Positions 1 through 6,748 of a stretch of 6,748 nt of DNA are shown one piece after another. The first letter of the stretch is position 1; each line of letters starts with the position of its first letter. The notes under the pieces were generated by a model. It had not been told where the DNA came from, did no database searches, and saw only the letters and a program-made list of their open reading frames with translations. Both the position numbers and the translations under genes were made by a program. Origin of the DNA: Planctomycetota bacterium (lineage in GTDB: Bacteria > Planctomycetota > SZUA-567); assembly GCA_031278535.1 (NCBI GenBank), contig JAITKH010000033.1, positions 1-6,748 on the forward strand, read 5' to 3'.

Positions 1-138
1 ATCTTTGATTGAGACTGTGCGGGGAGTGCTCCTGGTTCATTCGGTTTCCGCCTCCGGGGAAGTGAATTCCCCGAGGGTATCGGCGGTCGATTCCGGAGCA
101 AACGGACTTCGGAATCCATAGAGTGAGTCTTTTCAGAC
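1..138 (-). repeat. Dispersed structured repeat, copy 1 (inverted, cut by window edge)
   Basis: This is the reverse-oriented copy of a repeat also found at 1441-1590 and 2940-3096, lying just downstream of the livK stop. Read on the minus strand it starts with a small hairpin, GTC-TGAAAA-GAC (127-138). It continues into the well conserved core (110 down to 1), which I align by eye to copy 2 at roughly 80% identity. The core contains a 7-bp hairpin CGGGGAA/TTCCCCG with a 5-base loop (55-73). The far end, which in copy 2 folds back on itself, lies beyond base 1, so this copy is incomplete here. I see no reading frame in it with coding support. What it is (a MITE, a REP/ERIC-like element or an RNA structure) cannot be settled from this window. 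Confidence 0.85.
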
Positions 139-256
139 AACTATAATGGAGTGTGGACGCCGGTGGAACGACGCGTTCAGTCCAACCCGGTTCCCACGGC
201 GGCAAGACACCGTGAAAAGCCCTATCCGTTTCAACCCGTGAACGCTTATTCCGGCC

Positions 257-1384
257 TTACTTCGTATAATCCTTCTTGACCACCCATTTGCCGTTCTCGA
301 TCACCATCACCATGTATTTGCGGTTGATGTCGCCCACCTCGGTGAAGGTGAGCCTGCCGGTGACGCCGTCGAAGTCCCTGGTTGCGGCCAGTGCGTCGCG
401 GACGGCGGCGCGATCGGTCGTTCCAGCCCGCTTGATGGCGTCGCACACCATGAGAAAGCTGTCATAGGCGCAAGCCGCATGCATGTTGGGATCGCGGCCG
501 GCAACCTTGTTGAATTCGGCGATGAAAGCCTGCACCTTCGGATTCGGATCCTCCAGCGCGAACAGGGTGTTGGTAGCGATGCCCTCGGCGGCTTCACCGC
601 CGAGTTCGATCATCTTGACGGAGAAAATGGAGCTGGGCGAGAATTTCTTCACCTTCCAGTTCATGCGCCGGATTTGCCGGCAGATGGCCGCCGCCTCATT
701 ATAATGGGAAATGATGAAAACGGCGTCGGGATTGGTTTGGCGAAGCTTGTTGAGAATGGCGCCGTGATCCCGCTCCGCCTCCATGAAGAGTTCCACTCCG
801 GTGATGGGAAGGTTGAATTTCTGGCAGGCTTTGGTGAATTCGTCCTTGGTAACCTGCCCCCAATCGTTATTGATATAGATGATGCCGACCGAGGTGGCGC
901 CCAGATATTCCTTGCCGGTGTATTCGACGTTGAAGGGACATTCCGCCGCCTGGGTGCCGATGACGCCAAACATATACTTGCCCGACGGCGCGAAGTCTGG
1001 ATGGGACGAAGTCGGGGAGAGCTGGACCATGCCGGCCCGCTCGAAGATGGGGGCGGCCGCCAGGCAACAGGTGCTGGTGAAGTCGCCCACCTCGGCGACC
1101 ATTCCGGGGTCCTCGACCATCTTCTGGGCGATGAGGGCAGCCTCCTTCGGATCCCCCTTGCTGTCCATGACCACGGCTTCGACCTTTTTCCCGAGTACGC
1201 CGCCGCCCTCATTGATCAGCTTGGCCGCCATCTGGGCTGAATAGCGGAAATTTTCGCCGTATTCGGCGTAATTGCCGGTGATCGGAGCGGAAACCCCGAT
1301 TCGAATGACGTCTTCCGCCGCGGTACGCCCGCCCGCGGCCAGGGAAACGAGCGCCGCCAGCGCCACCAACCATCTCTTGCTCAT
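257..1384 (-). CDS. livK: LIV-type ABC transporter periplasmic substrate-binding protein
   Basis: A 375-residue protein of the Peripla_BP_6 (ANF receptor-like) family, which captures an amino acid in the periplasm and delivers it to LivHM. Residues 1-23 form a Sec signal peptide (basic start, hydrophobic LVALAALVSLAA, cleavage probably after TAA), and the mature protein opens with the typical strand DVIRIGVSAPITG. No lipobox cysteine follows, so it should be soluble. The ligand-site region GDFTSTCC (100-107) with LSPTSSHPDF (122-131) matches the family's two binding loops, and GEAAEGI (263-269) is also typical. The ATG at 1384 is chosen because AAGGAG lies 5 bases upstream and the signal peptide starts there. 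The frame stays open upstream only through repeat copy 2. It is the last gene of the operon, whereas in many LIV operons it comes first. There are seven cysteines, an odd number for an exported protein. Family assignment is firm; the ligand is not known. Confidence 0.95.
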   Translation of the reverse strand: MSKRWLVALAALVSLAAGGRTAAEDVIRIGVSAPITGNYAEYGENFRYSAQMAAKLINEGGGVLGKKVEAVVMDSKGDPKEAALIAQKMVEDPGMVAEVGDFTSTCCLAAAPIFERAGMVQLSPTSSHPDFAPSGKYMFGVIGTQAAECPFNVEYTGKEYLGATSVGIIYINNDWGQVTKDEFTKACQKFNLPITGVELFMEAERDHGAILNKLRQTNPDAVFIISHYNEAAAICRQIRRMNWKVKKFSPSSIFSVKMIELGGEAAEGIATNTLFALEDPNPKVQAFIAEFNKVAGRDPNMHAACAYDSFLMVCDAIKRAGTTDRAAVRDALAATRDFDGVTGRLTFTEVGDINRKYMVMVIENGKWVVKKDYTK

Positions 1385-1440
1385 GGCATCTCCTTGAAAT
1401 TGCCCGATGAAAATCGCCGAAAATCCGAAACATCCCGAAT

Positions 1441-1590
1441 GGCCTGAAAAACTAACCCCGTGAATGCCGAAATCCGCTTTCTCCGGAATCGACTTCCGGT
1501 GCCGAAGGGGAATTCGCTTCCCCGGCGGCGGAAACCGGATGAACCGGGACACTCCCCGCAACGTCCCAATCAACGATTGAGATTTTGCGG
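1441..1590 (+). repeat. Dispersed structured repeat, copy 2
   Basis: A 150-bp copy in the gap between the ATC hydrolase-like gene and livK, so it would be transcribed as part of the livK leader. It starts with GGCCTGAAAA, shared exactly with copy 3 at 2940. It then carries CCGGAA/TTCCGG (about 1483-1499) and a 6-bp hairpin GGGGAA/TTCCCC with loop TTCGC (1507-1523). Next comes GGGA/TCCC around a 3-base loop. The last 35 bases (1556-1590) fold as CCGCAA/TTGCGG enclosing CAATC-AAC-GATTG. It aligns to copy 1 (reverse complement) at roughly 80% by eye. No target-site duplication is obvious at the ends. Confidence 0.85.
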
Positions 1591-1592
1591 AA

Positions 1593-1612
1593 CACGAAAA
1601 GGTTTTTTCGTG
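1593..1612. repeat. Short perfect inverted repeat (hairpin) next to repeat copy 2
   Basis: An 8-bp perfect stem, CACGAAAA pairing with TTTTCGTG around a GGTT loop, sits 2 bases beyond the end of repeat copy 2 in the gap between the ATC hydrolase-like gene and livK. In the transcribed (minus) direction no run of T follows it, so it is not a standard rho-independent terminator. It could protect or mark an mRNA processing end, or be part of the neighbouring repeat. No similar stem flanks copy 3. Confidence 0.5.
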
Positions 1613-1670
1613 GAAACACCATATTCCCGACCATTTTTTCCCCGGTGCGCCGCGACCCGTTGATCGGCGA

Positions 1671-2159
1671 TCATCTCCGGGCGATGGTTATCTGACAGCA
1701 GTCGCCGCCCGCGGCGATAACCGATCCAAGCGAGAATTCAAAGGAAGGACAGGCGTCGACGATGCCACGATCCCCGTCCATGGCGATGTCGCACAGTTCC
1801 TCGCACTCCACGTCCGAAGCCCCCAGTTTTTTCCACGCCGTCACCAGCGGGCAATAATGAAATTCAATGTACAGTCTGTCTTTCGACGCTTCCCGGACGT
1901 CCATTTCGAAAATCCCGATCACGTCGTCGTTCGCGAAATTTTTGCCGAACGCCGCCAGATCGCTCTCCGAATGGAACTTGTGTTCACCGTGAAAACGGCC
2001 GCATTTCCGGATGGCGGCGCGGGCGAAATCGTTCCAGTCGAGTCCGCGCTTTTTCGCTTCGTCCATCAGCAGGTACATCCAGGTGGCCCGGTGCTCGATG
2101 GCGGCCCTGAGCTTGTCGGTCAGGGGATCGCTCCTGGTCGGCGCGTTTCGTATCGTCAT
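1671..2159 (-). CDS. ATC hydrolase-family protein (L-2-amino-thiazoline-4-carboxylate hydrolase-like)
   Basis: A 162-residue soluble protein without signal peptide or membrane segment. Its C-terminal half resembles the ATC hydrolase family (Pfam PF14196): HYCPL (101-105) followed by AWKKLG, then ELCDIAMDGD (121-130), and a closing strand region GDCCQITIA (152-160). The founding pseudomonad enzyme opens the ring of L-2-amino-thiazoline-4-carboxylate to N-carbamoyl-L-cysteine, which a separate amidohydrolase turns into L-cysteine. No such amidohydrolase is visible here. The N-terminal half is helical and matches the helical start common in the family. It has seven cysteines (53, 103, 119, 123, 137, 154, 155). 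The start is supported by AAGGAG 8 bases upstream. It begins 41 bases after the livF stop, so it belongs to the transporter operon. The family is broad and mostly untested, so the exact substrate is uncertain. Recognition is from motif pattern only. Confidence 0.7.
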   Translation of the reverse strand: MTIRNAPTRSDPLTDKLRAAIEHRATWMYLLMDEAKKRGLDWNDFARAAIRKCGRFHGEHKFHSESDLAAFGKNFANDDVIGIFEMDVREASKDRLYIEFHYCPLVTAWKKLGASDVECEELCDIAMDGDRGIVDACPSFEFSLGSVIAAGGDCCQITIARR

Positions 2160-2200
2160 GTCGGTTTCTCCTTGTGCGGCCGGCCCGGACGACCGCCGTC

Positions 2201-2911
<711 letters not shown>

Positions 2912-2939
2912 GTCGCCCGCTCCTTTCCCCCGCTCTGCC

Positions 2940-3096
2940 GGCCTGAAAAGGCCGCTCTCGATAGGCGCCGGAGTCCGTTTGCTCCGGAGAAGATCGACCG
3001 CCGATGCCGAAGAGGGATTCATTTCCCCGGAGGCGGAAGCTGGGTGAGCCAGGGTCACTCCCCAAAAAATTCGCATCAAAGGTGCAGATTGTGCGG
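2940..3096 (+). repeat. Dispersed structured repeat, copy 3 (between livG and livF)
   Basis: A 157-bp copy in the same orientation as copy 2, filling nearly all of the livG-livF gap. It starts with the hairpin GGCC-TGAAAA-GGCC (2940-2953) and shares with copy 1 the stretches GTCCGTTTGCTCCGGA and ATCGACCGCCGAT. A weaker central hairpin GGGA/TCCC lies at 3014-3027. The final section has a GCATC-AAA-GGTGC hairpin (3073-3085) and ends in GATTGTGCGG, parallel to GATTTTGCGG in copy 2. It ends 4 bases before the livG stop codon. A 3-base insertion after CTCCGGA sets it apart from the other copies. It is the most diverged of the three. Confidence 0.8.
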
Positions 3097-3100
3097 AGCA

Positions 3101-3874
3101 TTACCCGGCGGAACGCCCGAGATACGCCTGGATCACTCCGGGGTCGTGGCGGACCGTTTCGGCGTCGCCTTCGCAAATCTTCAACCCCTGGTTCAGGACA
3201 GTGATCCGGTCGCAAATCTCCATGATCAGCCGCATATCATGCTCAATCACCACGATGGTCCTGCCTCCGGCGCTGATCCGCCGGATGCAGGCGGACAGCT
3301 CCGCCGTTTCGGCTGGATTCATGCCCGCCGCCGGTTCGTCCAGAAGCAAGAGCTCCGGATCCGAGGCGAGGGCGCGGGCGATCTCCAGCCGGCGCTGGGT
3401 TCCATAGGGCAACTTTGCCGCCTTGAAATCGGCGTATTGGCCCAGCCTCATGGTTTCCAAAAGTTCCCTGCCGCGCTCGAGGGTCAGCCGTTCGTCCTCC
3501 CGGAAACGCCGGGTGCGGAAGATCGCGTCCAACAGGGTGGTCCGCAGGCGATAATGGAAGCCGACGCGGACGTTTTCGATTGCCGTCATGGTTTTGAACA
3601 GCTTGATATTCTGGAAGGATCGGCACAGTCCCAACTCCGCCGCCCTGTGGGAAGGGAAACCGGTGATGTCCACGCCCTTGAAGAAAATCCTGCCGCCGGT
3701 GGGCTGGAGAAAGCCGGTCAAGGCATTGAAAAGAGTGGTCTTCCCGGCCCCGTTCGGGCCGATGATGCCGTGGACATGGCCCCTGAGAACCCACATGTCC
3801 ACCTTGTCCACCGCCTTGAGACCGCCGAAGTGGATGGACAGTTCCCTGGTTTCGAGAATCCGCTCTTCGCTCAT
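3101..3874 (-). CDS. livG: LIV-type ABC transporter ATP-binding protein LivG
   Basis: A 257-residue ATPase of the LivG type, partner of LivF. Walker A is GPNGAGKTT (39-47), the Q-loop lies in CRSFQNIKLF (84-93), the signature is LPYGTQRRLEIARAL (155-169), Walker B is LLLLDEP (175-181) followed by AAGMNP, and the switch histidine is in EHDM (211-214). All ATPase motifs look intact. The typical LivG signature is close to LPYGQQRR, so the threonine is a small variation. It ends in AYLGRSAG. The ATG at 3874 overlaps the livM stop as ATGA, pointing to translational coupling; the upstream ribosome site is a loose purine stretch (GGCGGGGAT). A longer in-frame extension upstream overlaps livM and is not part of the protein. 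Confidence 0.95.
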   Translation of the reverse strand: MSEERILETRELSIHFGGLKAVDKVDMWVLRGHVHGIIGPNGAGKTTLFNALTGFLQPTGGRIFFKGVDITGFPSHRAAELGLCRSFQNIKLFKTMTAIENVRVGFHYRLRTTLLDAIFRTRRFREDERLTLERGRELLETMRLGQYADFKAAKLPYGTQRRLEIARALASDPELLLLDEPAAGMNPAETAELSACIRRISAGGRTIVVIEHDMRLIMEICDRITVLNQGLKICEGDAETVRHDPGVIQAYLGRSAG

Positions 3875-4890
3875 GTCCCATCCCCGCCTGTTGCCGGTTC
3901 CGGTTCGGAATCGGGCGGTTCGTCTTGGTCGCGGACGCTGCCGGCGTCGCCGGTATCCATGACCCCTCCGCCGCAAATGCCCTGGGGCCGGAGATGCATG
4001 GTGATCAGAATGGCGACGCCGTAAAGAATCAGCCGGTATTCGGCGAGGAAACGGAAAATTTCCGGAATGATCACCAGGATCGCCGCTCCAATCAGCGGAC
4101 CGGCAATGCTTCCGAGGCCACCCACCAGCACCATGCCGAGGATGACGAACCCTTCGTCGAGGTGGAAGCTGTCGGCGCTGACGAAATTGGAGAGAAAAGC
4201 ATAGTAGCAACCGGCGACGCCGGCCCAGAAAGTCGAGAAGGCGAGGTTGTAAATCTTGTAGCGGACGGTGGGGATGCCCATGGCCCTGGCCGCCAGTTCG
4301 TCCTCGCGGATGGCGATCCAGGCCCGGCCGATTCGGGAATCGAGAACGTTGGCGCAGATCAGCACTGTCAGGGCGGTGAGAAGAAGCGCCAGGTAATACA
4401 TATGGAAATTCGTCCCCAGTTCCCACCCGAAAAGGGAAGCGGGAGGGATGCCGGGAATGCCCATCGGCCCCCGGGTGAACTCGCCGCCGTTCAGAACGAT
4501 CAGGCGGATGATCTCGGAAAAGCCGAGCGTACTCATGGCGAGGAAGATGCCCTTGAGCCTGGCGGTGGGAATGCCCAGAAGCAGGCTCGCGACCGAGGCC
4601 ATGAGACCGCAAACGGGAAGGGAAATCCAAATCCCGATGCCATGGCGGGTCGAGAGAATGGCGGCAGTGTACGCTCCGATGCAGTAGAAGCCGGCCTGGC
4701 CGATGTTGAACTGGCCCGAATAGCCGTTTATCATGTTGAGGCTGGTGCAGAGGATGGCGTACAGGAAAATGTTGATGGCGATCCGGAGAATGTAGTTGTT
4801 TTCCCGGAACGCAAGCGGAAAGGCCAGGAGCGCCGTCGCCAGCAGGGCCAGGAATACGGTTCGCTCCTGGCGGACGAGGCGGGATATCAT
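3871..4890 (-). CDS. livM: LIV-type ABC transporter permease LivM
   Basis: A 339-residue inner-membrane permease of the BPD_transp_2 family that pairs with LivH to form the channel. Hydrophobic segments lie at about 11-28, 32-53, 63-80, 85-108, 112-133, 163-182, 212-236, 246-278 and 284-300. The family hallmarks LNMINGYSGQFNIGQAGFY (51-69) and GRAWIAIREDELAARAMGI (188-206, the cytoplasmic ATPase-contact loop) are present, as are GGLGSIAGPLIGA (257-269) and the end motif HLRPQGI (299-305). After that comes an acidic, proline-rich tail (311-339, with DEPPDSEPEP) that is unlike a membrane segment and may be a lineage-specific extension. The ATG at 4890 overlaps the livH stop as ATGA, and the stop overlaps livG the same way. 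Confidence 0.95.
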   Translation of the reverse strand: MISRLVRQERTVFLALLATALLAFPLAFRENNYILRIAINIFLYAILCTSLNMINGYSGQFNIGQAGFYCIGAYTAAILSTRHGIGIWISLPVCGLMASVASLLLGIPTARLKGIFLAMSTLGFSEIIRLIVLNGGEFTRGPMGIPGIPPASLFGWELGTNFHMYYLALLLTALTVLICANVLDSRIGRAWIAIREDELAARAMGIPTVRYKIYNLAFSTFWAGVAGCYYAFLSNFVSADSFHLDEGFVILGMVLVGGLGSIAGPLIGAAILVIIPEIFRFLAEYRLILYGVAILITMHLRPQGICGGGVMDTGDAGSVRDQDEPPDSEPEPATGGDGT

Positions 4891-5777
4891 ATCTTTTCCG
4901 CCCCCTTCCTGCCCAGCAGCCCGGACGGCTTGATCAGGAGGACGATGATCATGACGCCGAAACCGATAATGTCGCGCCAACCGGAAGAGAAAAGGTCGAC
5001 GCCCAGATTTTCCAGGACTCCGAGAAGCAGCCCTCCCAAGGCGGCTCCGGGTATGCTGGTCAAACCTCCGAAGACGGCGGCGGCGAAAGCCTTGATGCCG
5101 GCGACGCCCCCCATGATGGCAAAGACCGAGTTGTAATAGGCCCCGAGAAGCACGCCGGCGACGCCTCCGAGGGCGCAGCCGATGGCATTGCCGATGGTCA
5201 TCACCCTTTGCACCCTGACCCCGAGCAGGGCGGCGGCAGTCTTGTCCATGGATACGGCCCTGAGCTGCATGCCGAGGCGGGTCTTGCCGAGGAAGACCCA
5301 GAGGCTGGCCGAAAGGAAGAAGAGAACGCCGATAATCAGTACCTGGATATGGAGGACGCGAAGATCGCCGATTTCCCACATGCCGTCCATGACGTCGGGA
5401 ACGAATTCCTGCTCGGTGCTAAACAGCACCTGGGATCCGCTCTTCAGGACGGTGGAGATGCCGATGGTTGTGATCAGCCACACCTCGGGCGGACCTCCGG
5501 GCCAGCGGCGGTAGCAGACCACGTCGATGAACATACCCACCAGCCAGGCGGCGGCAAATCCGAGGAGGAGGGAGAGCCAGATCCCCAATTTGAGGATGGC
5601 GACGCCATAGTAGCCGCCGGCCAGCGCTCCCAGCATCACCACTTCGCCATAGGTGAAGGTGACGAGATCGAGGCTGCCCATGATGACGGCGAAACCGATG
5701 GCCATGAGCGCGTAAATAGCCCCCTGGGCCAGCCCGTCCACCACCAGTTGCGCATAGTAGACAAAAGTGTCGCTCAT
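4887..5777 (-). CDS. livH: LIV-type ABC transporter permease LivH
   Basis: A 296-residue inner-membrane permease and the first gene of the operon. It opens with the typical LivH segment, containing GLAQGAIYALMAIGFAVI (15-32) and then GSLDLVTFTYGEVVMLGA (34-51). It has the ATPase-contact loop GKTRLGMQLRAVSMDKTAAALLG (164-186), the family stretch AAVFGGLTSIPGAALGGLLLG (233-253), and ends in LIKPSGLLGRKG (281-292). Hydrophobic segments fall at about 10-33, 45-88, 100-115, 141-162, 193-220, 225-255 and 268-285. The ATG at 5777 is preferred over an in-frame TTG at 5789, because the TTG lies beside the likely ribosome site GGGAGGG (5781-5787) that serves the ATG. A promoter with 17-base spacing lies just upstream. 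Confidence 0.95.
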   Translation of the reverse strand: MSDTFVYYAQLVVDGLAQGAIYALMAIGFAVIMGSLDLVTFTYGEVVMLGALAGGYYGVAILKLGIWLSLLLGFAAAWLVGMFIDVVCYRRWPGGPPEVWLITTIGISTVLKSGSQVLFSTEQEFVPDVMDGMWEIGDLRVLHIQVLIIGVLFFLSASLWVFLGKTRLGMQLRAVSMDKTAAALLGVRVQRVMTIGNAIGCALGGVAGVLLGAYYNSVFAIMGGVAGIKAFAAAVFGGLTSIPGAALGGLLLGVLENLGVDLFSSGWRDIIGFGVMIIVLLIKPSGLLGRKGAEKI

Positions 5778-5797
5778 ATGCCCTCCCAATTATTCAC

Positions 5798-5826
5798 ATA
5801 ATAGGAAAGGTTTCGAATTGTGGCAA
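5798..5826 (-). promoter_or_regulatory. Predicted sigma70-type promoter for the liv operon
   Basis: On the minus strand, TTGCCA (5826-5821) and TATTAT (5803-5798) are separated by exactly 17 bases, close to the sigma70 consensus in both boxes and spacing. The predicted transcript would start near 5790, giving a very short leader of about 13 bases before the livH ATG, which contains the ribosome site. Not experimentally shown; a hand prediction in an AT-rich gap, but the fit is good. Confidence 0.65.
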
Positions 5827-5848
5827 GTGGAAAAAAACGATAATTCGC

Positions 5849-5877
5849 TTGCACTCGGCCTGATCTCCTGATATTTT
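5849..5877 (+). promoter_or_regulatory. Predicted sigma70-type promoter for the cyuA-like gene
   Basis: TTGCAC (5849-5854) and TATTTT (5872-5877) are spaced by 17 bases on the plus strand. The start would fall near 5884, leaving a leader of about 68 bases. The -10 box is weaker than that of the opposite promoter; TTTATA at 5875-5880 is an alternative but would leave 20 bases of spacing. The -35 boxes of the two divergent promoters are 22 bases apart, so one bound regulator could affect both. Confidence 0.5.
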
Positions 5878-5880
5878 ATA

Positions 5881-5916
5881 GGAAATGCGTTTTTCTGATC
5901 GGAAATTTCCTTTTTC
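5881..5916. promoter_or_regulatory. Candidate operator: direct repeat with a 10-bp palindrome
   Basis: GGAAAT followed by TTTTTC occurs twice, starting at 5881 and at 5901, a 20-base offset that puts both on about the same face of the helix. The second unit contains the perfect palindrome GGAAATTTCC (5901-5910). The pair covers the predicted cyuA-like transcript start and lies about 90-125 bases upstream of the predicted liv start. That placement would suit repression of the first and possibly activation of the second. A weak GGAAAT/ATTTCC stem followed by five T is an alternative reading as an attenuator. No regulator gene is in the window. Confidence 0.35.
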
Positions 5917-5951
5917 AAAAAATATGAATAATAAGATAAATGGAGTATGAA

Positions 5952-6748
5952 ATGGATATACATACATCTTCTTTGTATTTTGATATCATGCGCAAAGAAG
6001 TGGCTCCTGCGCTTGGCTGTACCGAGCCGGCGGCGGTGGCCCTGGCCGCCGCCCGGGCGACGGGGGATTTAGGCCGGGCGCCTGATCGGATTGCGGCCAG
6101 GGTGAGCGGCAACCTGTACAAAAACGGCATGGGCGTCATGGTCCCGGGTACAGGCCGGGCCGGCCTCGACATCGCCGCCGCCGCCGGGGCACTGGGAGGC
6201 GATCCCGATCTGGGCCTGGAGGTATTGCGGAACCTGACGCCCGATCTGGCGGAGAGGGCGGGGATCATGGTCCGGGAAGGGCGGGTGGCGGTCGCTCTCG
6301 CCGATGTTGAAAAAACCTTGTACGCCGAGGTCGCGGTTTTTGCCGGAGACGACGGCGCCACGACTGTCATCGAGGACGGACATTCCCGGATAACCCGGCG
6401 GGAACGGAATGGGCGGATGTTGTTCCAATTGGACTATTCCTCTTCCGCCGAAGACAGGAAAGAAGACTGGCCCATGACTCTGGGCGGCATCTGGGAATTC
6501 GCCGCCGATCCTCCGGATGAGGCAATCGCTTTTATCAGGGAGGCGGCAAGGCTCAACGCCGCCGCCGGCGCCGAAGGTTTGGCCGGCGACTACGGACTCC
6601 GGGTGGGGAAAAGCCTTACGCCGGGAATAAACGACATTCTTGGCGACGACGCCGCTTCATACGCGATCCGCCTGACGGCGGCGGGCGCGGACGTCCGCAT
6701 GGCCGGAGCGATGTTCCCGGTCATGTCCAATTCCGGCGGCGGCAACCA
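5952..6748 (+). CDS. cyuA: L-cysteine desulfidase family protein (CyuA/YhaM, UPF0597), 3' end outside window
   Basis: The first 265 residues of a protein of the UPF0597/serine dehydratase alpha-like family. Characterised members are [4Fe-4S] enzymes that break L-cysteine into pyruvate, ammonia and sulfide in the cytoplasm. Diagnostic stretches are EVAPALGCTEPAAVALAAA (16-34), with the conserved cysteine at 23, then SGNLYKNGMGVMVPGTG (52-68), and the glycine-rich MFPVMSNSGGGNQ at the window edge (about 253-265). Family members are usually about 420-440 residues, so roughly 40% is missing, including the region expected to hold the remaining cluster cysteines. The ATG at 5952 has GGAG 6 bases upstream and gives a normal N-terminus; the ATG at 5988 would shorten the family's first helix and lacks a good ribosome site. 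It is transcribed away from the liv operon. Whether it acts on cysteine, serine or a related amino acid is not decided by the sequence. Confidence 0.88.
   Translation, partial: MDIHTSSLYFDIMRKEVAPALGCTEPAAVALAAARATGDLGRAPDRIAARVSGNLYKNGMGVMVPGTGRAGLDIAAAAGALGGDPDLGLEVLRNLTPDLAERAGIMVREGRVAVALADVEKTLYAEVAVFAGDDGATTVIEDGHSRITRRERNGRMLFQLDYSSSAEDRKEDWPMTLGGIWEFAADPPDEAIAFIREAARLNAAAGAEGLAGDYGLRVGKSLTPGINDILGDDAASYAIRLTAAGADVRMAGAMFPVMSNSGGGN

Noticed and set aside
142..147. TATAAT as a plus-strand -10 box
   Set aside because: No acceptable -35 box at 15-19 bases upstream and no plus-strand gene follows it.
195..214. Hairpin CACGG/CCGTG as a terminator after livK
   Set aside because: Only a 5-bp stem with a 10-base loop and no following T-run in the transcribed direction.
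1385..1573. 63-codon N-terminal extension of the livK frame
   Set aside because: The extension translates repeat copy 2, while the ATG at 1384 has a good ribosome site and begins a normal signal peptide.
2912..3079. 56-codon N-terminal extension of the livF frame, readable through repeat copy 3 in the same element frame as the livK extension
   Set aside because: The two extensions share little beyond GV at the protein level and differ in residue pattern; an open frame in GC-rich repeat DNA is not evidence of coding.
3925..5136. Plus-strand open frame of 403 codons across livM and livH
   Set aside because: Antisense shadow of two clear permease genes, with an unusually H-, G- and E-rich product and no recognisable domain.
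6069..6428. Minus-strand open frame over the cyuA-like gene
   Set aside because: It is antisense to a reading frame with clear UPF0597 motifs and has no supporting features of its own.

Overview
The window holds a branched-chain amino acid type (LIV/HAAT family) ABC transporter operon on the minus strand. A small gene of the L-2-amino-thiazoline-4-carboxylic acid (ATC) hydrolase family is inserted in it. A divergent, plus-strand gene of the L-cysteine desulfidase family (CyuA/YhaM, UPF0597) runs off the right edge. The binding protein has a Sec signal peptide and no lipobox, which fits a Gram-negative cell with a periplasm. The coding DNA is GC-rich. A LIV cassette plus an oxygen-sensitive type of desulfidase suggests an amino-acid-using anaerobe, perhaps Desulfobacterota or Synergistota. 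That assignment is a guess; nothing here fixes the taxon.

Layout from right to left, in the direction of operon transcription: divergent promoter region (5778-5951); livH (5777-4887); livM (4890-3871) and livG (3874-3101), joined by two 4-base ATGA stop/start overlaps; a structured repeat (2940-3096); livF (2911-2201); the ATC hydrolase-like gene (2159-1671); a second repeat (1441-1590) with a nearby hairpin; the binding-protein gene livK (1384-257); and a third, inverted repeat copy (1-138) cut by the window edge. Bases 139-256 hold only a weak 5-bp hairpin (195-214). No convincing rho-independent terminator, RNA gene, CRISPR array or transposase gene was seen.

Together LivK, LivHM and LivGF make a complete five-part importer. 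The ATC hydrolase family is known for opening a thiazoline ring on the way to L-cysteine, and CyuA-type enzymes degrade L-cysteine to pyruvate, ammonia and sulfide. Their presence around one importer suggests that the transported substrate is cysteine, a cysteine derivative or another sulfur-containing amino acid, not leucine, isoleucine or valine. This is inference from gene context.

The least explained element is a roughly 150-bp intergenic repeat present three times within 3.1 kb. It contains several short hairpins, and some stem pairs change together between copies.
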